From: Candidatus Rokuibacteriota bacterium
GTDB taxonomy: Bacteria; Methylomirabilota; Methylomirabilia; Rokubacteriales; CSP1-6
Assembly: GCA_003220535.1 (NCBI GenBank)
Contig: QHSU01000063.1
Coordinates: forward strand, 1-64,000
Direction of reading: 5' to 3'
DNA: 64,000 nt
Shown: piece by piece, positions 59,487 to 64,000 of the stretch
Layout of the letters: every line of letters begins with the position of its first letter
How positions within the stretch are numbered: the first letter of the stretch is position 1
Notes under the pieces: generated by a model
Told to the model about the DNA's origin: nothing
Databases searched by the model: none
The model's input: only the letters and a program-made list of their open reading frames with translations
Position numbers and translations under genes: made by a program

Positions 59487-61718
59487 GTGAATCCGTCGGG
59501 ACGGATCCTCGTCATCGACGACGAGGCCGGGATGCGCGAGGCGGTCGGCGACGTGCTCGAGGCGAAAGGGTTCGTGGTCGGGCGCGCCGTGCGCGGCGCC
59601 GAGGGCCTCGAGCAGGTCCGCACGATGGGCTTCGACGCCGCGATCGTCGATATCCGTCTCCCGGACGTCTCTGGCGTCGAGCTCCTGAAGTCGCTTCGAC
59701 TGGCCTCGCCGGATCTCGAGGTCATTCTCATGACGGGATACGCCTCGCTTCCGACGGCGCTCCAGGCCATCGACGGCGACGCCTTCGCCTATCTGGTGAA
59801 GCCGTTCGAGATGGATCAACTGGTAGCGACACTCAAGAAGGCGCTCGACCGTCAGCATCTCGCGCGGGCCTTGCGCGAGTCCGAGGAGCGTTACCGGCTC
59901 ATCGCCGAGAACATCAACGACGCCATCTTTCTCATGGACACGCAGGGACGCCTCGTCTTCGCGAACCAGCGGGCCTCGGCGATCACGGGCTACACGACGA
60001 ACGAGCTGATCGGGCGACCGATCTTCAGCCTCCTGACTCCCGAGGGCGCCCGCCGGGTGCTGGAACGTCTGGGCTCGGCCGTCAGCGATCAGGATTCAAC
60101 CGCGGTCTTCGAGACGCACCTGCTCAAAAGGGACGGCGTGCTGGTCTGGGTGGAAGCGAACATGACGAACGTCCGGAGAGAGGGCCAGGTGGTGGGACGT
60201 CTGGGGGTGCTGCGCGACATCTCCGAACGCAAGCTGACCGAGCAGCAGATGCGCCTGCAGACCGGCGCCCTGGACGCCGCCGCCAGCGGCGTCGTCATCA
60301 CGGATCGCGGCGGAGCCATCATCTGGGCCAATCCGGCCTTCACCAGCCTCACCGGCTATCCGGTCTCGGAGGTCATGGGCCGGACGCTGCGCTTGCAAAA
60401 GTCCGGACAGCACGAGCCGTCGTTCTACCGGAGTCTCTGGGAATCCATTCTGAGCGGGCAGACGTGGCGAGGCGAGATGGTCAATCGACGCAAAGACGGC
60501 AGCCTCTACCCCGAGGCGCAGACGATCACGCCGGTCCACGACGAGCGCGGTGAGATCACCCACTTCATCGCGATCAAGGAGGACATCTCCCAGCGAAAGC
60601 GACTCCAGGAGCACCTCGCCCAGAGCGAGAAGCTCGCGGCCATGGGTCAGCTCCTGGCCAGCGTGGCCCACGAGCTGAACAATCCCCTGTCCGTCCTGAC
60701 GGGTCACGCGGCGATTCTCAAGAGCACGGCCGACCCGAAAATCGCCCAGCGGGCGCAGAAGATGGTCACCGCGGCGGAGCGCTGCGGCCGCATCGTGAGG
60801 AATTTCCTTGCGCTCGCGCGCCGGCAGCCCGCCGAGCGTACCCGCGTCGCCTTGAATCAGGTCGTGCGCGAGGCGATCGAGCTGCTGGCCTACCAGTTCC
60901 GCGTCGACAACGTCGAGCTTCGGCTCGAGCTGGCCGACCGACTCCCCGCCTTGACGGGCGATTCCCACCAGCTCCATCAGGTCATCGTCAATCTCCTGTC
61001 GAACGCGCACCACGCCGTGCACGAGACTCCCAGACCGCGCTCGATCACGGTCACCACGCGGCCGACCGCGGACGACCGGGGCGTCGCCCTCGAGGTGGCC
61101 GACAGCGGGCCGGGGATCAGCCCGGAAGCGCAGGAGCGACTCTTCGAGCCCTTCTTCACGACCAAGCCCCTCGGCGAAGGCACGGGCCTGGGCCTGGCGA
61201 TCTGCAAGGGAATCGTCGAGGCGCATGGAGGAAGCCTCGCAGCGGTGAGCGAGCCCGGTCAGGGCGCCGTCTTCCGGATGGAGCTGCCAGTGGATGAGAC
61301 GGCAGCCGAGACGGAGGCCTCGGAAGAGAGCGCAGAGCCCCCCGTCCGGGGCCAGACGATTCTCGTCGTGGACGACGAGCCCGAGCTCGCGGCGGTGCTC
61401 GCCGAATTCCTCGCCGCGGACGATCACCGCGTCGATACGGCCGAGAACGGCGTCGCGGCGCTCGACAAGCTCCGCGAGGCGACCTACGATCTCATCATCA
61501 GCGACCTACGAATGCCTCAGCTCGATGGGCCGGGGCTCTACCACGAGGTGGCCCGCCACCACCCTCGACTGCTCCGGCGCATGATATTCGTGACCGGCGA
61601 CACGCTCGGACCGGAGAGCGCCGAGTTTCTCCGGGAGAGCGCCGCGCCCACGTTCGGCAAGCCCTTCGCGCCCGCCGACGTCCGCCGCGCCATCCGACAG
61701 GTCATACACGCCCGCTGA
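59487..61718 (+). CDS. Hybrid sensor histidine kinase REC-PAS-PAS-HisKA-HATPase-REC
   Basis: 743 aa, no membrane segment. Domains: receiver (6-120, Asp55), PAS (about 130-250), PAS with PAC (255-370), HisKA with His395 in V-A-H-E-L-N-N-P, HATPase (to about 610; N-L-L-S-N-A, G-x-G-T-G-L-G-L-A-I), second receiver (about 628-740, I-S-D-L-R-M-P). A cytoplasmic phosphorelay sensor. GTG start 39 bases after the HTH-receiver gene; the pair is likely one signalling unit. Confidence 0.93.
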   Translation: MNPSGRILVIDDEAGMREAVGDVLEAKGFVVGRAVRGAEGLEQVRTMGFDAAIVDIRLPDVSGVELLKSLRLASPDLEVILMTGYASLPTALQAIDGDAFAYLVKPFEMDQLVATLKKALDRQHLARALRESEERYRLIAENINDAIFLMDTQGRLVFANQRASAITGYTTNELIGRPIFSLLTPEGARRVLERLGSAVSDQDSTAVFETHLLKRDGVLVWVEANMTNVRREGQVVGRLGVLRDISERKLTEQQMRLQTGALDAAASGVVITDRGGAIIWANPAFTSLTGYPVSEVMGRTLRLQKSGQHEPSFYRSLWESILSGQTWRGEMVNRRKDGSLYPEAQTITPVHDERGEITHFIAIKEDISQRKRLQEHLAQSEKLAAMGQLLASVAHELNNPLSVLTGHAAILKSTADPKIAQRAQKMVTAAERCGRIVRNFLALARRQPAERTRVALNQVVREAIELLAYQFRVDNVELRLELADRLPALTGDSHQLHQVIVNLLSNAHHAVHETPRPRSITVTTRPTADDRGVALEVADSGPGISPEAQERLFEPFFTTKPLGEGTGLGLAICKGIVEAHGGSLAAVSEPGQGAVFRMELPVDETAAETEASEESAEPPVRGQTILVVDDEPELAAVLAEFLAADDHRVDTAENGVAALDKLREATYDLIISDLRMPQLDGPGLYHEVARHHPRLLRRMIFVTGDTLGPESAEFLRESAAPTFGKPFAPADVRRAIRQVIHAR

Positions 61719-61736
61719 CGCCGGGAGGAAGAAGAC

Positions 61737-62570
61737 ATGGACATGCTCCGCCGCGACTTCCTGAGGCTGACGGCTGGGACGCTCAGCTTCGCCCTGGCGG
61801 CCGACCGCGCGTGGGCGCAGACCGCGAAGGCCGAGGTGCACTGGCTCGGTCAGGCCACGACGAAGATCACCACGCTCACCGGCAAGGTGATCGTGATCGA
61901 CCCGTTCCTCACCAACAACCCGAAGACGCCGCCGCAGTACAAGAACCTCGACTCGCTCGGCAAGGTCGACGTGATCCTCATCACGCACGGCCACGGCGAC
62001 CATACTGGCGATGTCTCGGAGCTGGCCAAGCGCACGGGGGCGACCGTGCTCGGCCCCGCCGGGCTCATCGCGACGATGGTCGATCTCGGCTGGGTGTCGC
62101 CGGACAAGGCGGTGCGCTTCGGCAAGGGCGGACGCGTGAACCCGGCTGGCCCACAGATCACCATCACGCAGGTGCGGGCCGAGCACTCATCCGAAGTCAC
62201 CGTCACCGACCCGGTGACGAAGAAGAGCACGACCTACCCCGGCGGCGAGCCCTGCGGCTTCATCGTCGAGGTGGAGAACGGGTTCAAGATCTACCACATG
62301 GGCGACACCGGGCTCTTCGGCGACATGCGGTTGATCGGCGAGTACTACAAGCCCGATCTCGTCATGATCCCGATCGGCGGGCACTTCGTGATGGATCCCC
62401 GTGACGCCGCGTACGCGACGAAGGAAATGCTCAGGCCGAAGTTCGCGATCCCCGTCCACTACGGGACGTTCCCGGTGCTTCGGGGAACGCCGCAGGAATA
62501 CCAGGCCGCGCTCGGCCAGACGTCGACGCAGGTCTTCCCGATCAGCCCGGGGGACAAGCTGACCTTCTAA
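61737..62570 (+). CDS. Exported metallo-beta-lactamase-fold hydrolase (UPF0173-like)
   Basis: 277 aa. Signal of the Tat type (L-R-R-D-F-L-R-L-T-A-G, ending A-W-A-Q). H-G-H-G-D-H supplies the dinuclear metal site, then A-E-H-S-S, H-M-G-D-T-G and P-V-H-Y-G-T, as in L-ascorbate-6-phosphate-lactonase / UPF0173 proteins. GGGAGG eleven bases before the ATG. Function outside the cytoplasm unknown. Confidence 0.88.
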   Translation: MDMLRRDFLRLTAGTLSFALAADRAWAQTAKAEVHWLGQATTKITTLTGKVIVIDPFLTNNPKTPPQYKNLDSLGKVDVILITHGHGDHTGDVSELAKRTGATVLGPAGLIATMVDLGWVSPDKAVRFGKGGRVNPAGPQITITQVRAEHSSEVTVTDPVTKKSTTYPGGEPCGFIVEVENGFKIYHMGDTGLFGDMRLIGEYYKPDLVMIPIGGHFVMDPRDAAYATKEMLRPKFAIPVHYGTFPVLRGTPQEYQAALGQTSTQVFPISPGDKLTF

Positions 62571-62596
62571 CTCACCGACGCCGGGCCGGACCCCGG

Positions 62597-63055
62597 TCAG
62601 GCGTTCGCCGCGTTCTCGAGGTCCCGGATGCGGCGGGAGAGGTTCAGGAGCATCTTCTGGGTGAGCTCGGGGACCTCCCTCAGGAGCTGCCAGAAATGAG
62701 CGCGGCTGACGACGAGCACGCGCAGGTCGGTCTCGGCCTTCACGGTGGCCGAGCGTGGCGCGCCATCGAGCAGGCTCATCTCGCCGAAGAACTCACCGGG
62801 CCGCAGCCGGTGCCGCTTTTGCATCGAGAGCGTCACCAGCGCCGTCCCGTCGATGATGATGAAGAACTCGTCGCCGGGCTCGCCCTGTCGAGTGAGGACG
62901 GTCCGCTCGGGCACCTCGACGACCTTCGCGATATCGGCGACGGCGCGGAGCTGGCGTATGCTGCACGCCTCGAAGATGGGGACCCGCTCGAGGTACTTGA
63001 TCTTTTCCTCGCGGGCGGTCCGGAATCCCTCGAAGACCTCACCGATCAGTTTCAT
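62597..63055 (-). CDS. Cyclic-nucleotide-binding domain protein (no HTH)
   Basis: 152 aa: a single CNB beta-roll (about 22-135) with R-Q-G-E-P-G-D-E-F-F-I-I-x-D-G and F-G-E-M-S-L-L-D-G-A-P-R-S-A-T-V, the phosphate-binding cassette including the key Arg. Lacks the DNA-binding domain of CRP, so it probably senses cNMP for a partner protein. Start overlaps the DUF169 stop (TGATG). Confidence 0.88.
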   Translation of the reverse strand: MKLIGEVFEGFRTAREEKIKYLERVPIFEACSIRQLRAVADIAKVVEVPERTVLTRQGEPGDEFFIIIDGTALVTLSMQKRHRLRPGEFFGEMSLLDGAPRSATVKAETDLRVLVVSRAHFWQLLREVPELTQKMLLNLSRRIRDLENAANA

Positions 63056-63834
63056 CAGGCTTTCGTCTCCTTCGTCGCGTAGCTGACCGATAACCCAGCG
63101 CCGGCGTCGGACTGGATGCCGTAGGGCGGCACGGGGTAGCGCAAGCCGTTCTTGTCGAGCGCGGCCAGTCCTTCGAGCACCTTGGGAAGGAAGCGCGGGG
63201 GAATCGCCATCAAGAGCTCATCGTCAGCCACGCCGCCATACCGCCGCTCCGCGTAGCAGGGGATCGTCAAGGCCGGCTCACCGGTCTTCAGCGCCTTTCC
63301 CCAGGAGTCGGCGCACGCCGACTCACCGACAGAGGTGAAGCTGAGCTTGCGGTATCCCGCCCACTGGAGCCCGTTGATAAAGAAGATCATCTGCCCGGGT
63401 GTGCCATAGATGAGGCAGATGTCGGGCGGGTCGAGCCGTCCCGAGGTGAGCGGCGACACGGCCATGGCGCGGTAGCGGCCGTGCGGCACGCAGTCCATCG
63501 CGTGCTGGTGCAGGCTGGCGTCCTCCAACGTCTTGAACCATACGCCTGCCATGCGCCGCCCCGAGAGCCAATCGTCGTCTTGCGGGGAGAGCCCGATGAC
63601 GGCGCCGCACTGGGCACCGATGAGGTCGGCCATGGTAATGCCGACGGTCCAGCCGAGCTGGCGCGCCTGGGCGACGATCTGGTCAGTCGTGTGCTTGGCC
63701 CGCGGCCGGCGAATCTTCGGGATCGCCTCCATCGCCTCGACGGTCTCGAAGAGCTTCATGCCGATCGGGATCGAGCGCAGCCGCAGATATCGATTGAGAC
63801 CGTCGACGATCGCGTTCCAGTCATAGCGTTCCAT
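63055..63834 (-). CDS. DUF169 family protein
   Basis: 259 aa from ATG 63834 (GGAG upstream; GTG 63846 also possible). DUF169 features: P-I-G-M-K-L-F near the N-terminus, C-G-A-V-I-G-L, and C-A-D-S with I-P-C-Y-A-E-R-R. The paired cysteines suggest redox or metal function. Family role unknown. Coupled to the CNB protein. Confidence 0.85.
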   Translation of the reverse strand: MERYDWNAIVDGLNRYLRLRSIPIGMKLFETVEAMEAIPKIRRPRAKHTTDQIVAQARQLGWTVGITMADLIGAQCGAVIGLSPQDDDWLSGRRMAGVWFKTLEDASLHQHAMDCVPHGRYRAMAVSPLTSGRLDPPDICLIYGTPGQMIFFINGLQWAGYRKLSFTSVGESACADSWGKALKTGEPALTIPCYAERRYGGVADDELLMAIPPRFLPKVLEGLAALDKNGLRYPVPPYGIQSDAGAGLSVSYATKETKA

Positions 63835-63933
63835 GACACGCTCCACCGCTCAGGTTGACCAACTATAGCTCACCAGGGTAGTGATCGCCTCGTGTGCTCC
63901 CTCGATCGCGCGCGTCTCTCACCGCTCGGTCTT

Positions 63934-64000
63934 CCGAGCCTTGAAGAGCTCGCCTCTCGCCCTAGGGATTTTTCGAGCCATTGAAGAGCTCGGCTCGCCG
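63934..64000. repeat. REP-like repeat family A, two copies at the window edge
   Basis: CGAGCCTTGAAGAGCTCGCC (63935-63954) and CGAGCCATTGAAGAGCTCGG (63974-63993) are the same palindromic core found inside the gene at 25495-25620. The preceding 63847-63933 shows no gene. Confidence 0.7.

Noticed and set aside
62571..62596. Terminator between the convergent lactonase-like and CNB genes
   Set aside because: CCGGG-CCGGA-CCCGG is too short and lacks a T-run to claim.

Overview
This is 64 kb of very GC-rich, densely packed bacterial chromosome. It has short intergenic gaps and many stop/start overlaps of the ATGA or GTGA type. There is a double-membrane toolkit (TonB receptors, TonB, a lipid-A-type acyltransferase) and hopanoid biosynthesis. 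The gene mix (oligopeptide-type ABC transporters with amidohydrolases, DUF3500, DUF169, FAD oxidoreductases, PKS-like ketosynthases) resembles Candidatus Rokubacteria / Methylomirabilota. That assignment is inference from gene content and base composition only. No tRNA, rRNA, CRISPR array, insertion sequence or prophage was seen.

Layout. 1-1100: a minus-strand frame running off the window edge that joins a PEP-CTERM-like secreted N-terminus to the catalytic half of an exosortase, with a possible LacI-type HTH relic behind it. 1.1-12.9 kb: a MarR regulator with a palindromic operator, then a catabolic block (class III transaminase, DUF3500 protein, class II aldolase, amidohydrolase, DppBC-like permeases and two peptide/solute-binding proteins). 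12.9-21.2 kb: lipid and envelope genes (methyltransferase, LpxL-type acyltransferase, MGDG-synthase-like glycosyltransferase, NodB-type deacetylase, an HNH-endonuclease relic, hopanoid radical-SAM enzyme HpnJ, an ArnT-like glycosyltransferase, a 4-TM SMR/EamA protein).

21.3-30.9 kb is the most unusual part. It is one tightly coupled minus-strand operon: papain-like lipoprotein, ketosynthase, ketosynthase-like partner, ACP, second ketosynthase, second inactive partner (chain-length-factor-like), GT2 glycosyltransferase, halogenase-like FAD enzyme, and a FtsX/ABC exporter pair. It looks like a type II polyketide / aryl-polyene-like pathway that borrows its other enzymes from elsewhere. 31-43.4 kb is housekeeping: pyrD, radC, tsaE, nnr, acpS, glmM, folP, ftsH, hpt, a SPOR protein and argS. 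folP carries a long palindrome inside the reading frame, and argS lacks the usual HIGH histidines.

44-58.7 kb is a TonB receptor followed by a cobalamin regulon. Two cobalamin riboswitches precede two operons: cobU-cobT-btuF-btuC-btuD, and btuB-cbiZ-tonB-(unknown)-(outer-membrane protein)-cobQ-cobD. Together they import corrinoids, recycle cobinamides and attach the lower ligand. The last 5 kb hold an HTH-receiver protein, a hybrid histidine kinase, a metallo-beta-lactamase-fold protein, a cyclic-nucleotide-binding protein and a DUF169 protein. Several short dispersed palindromic repeat families run through the window.
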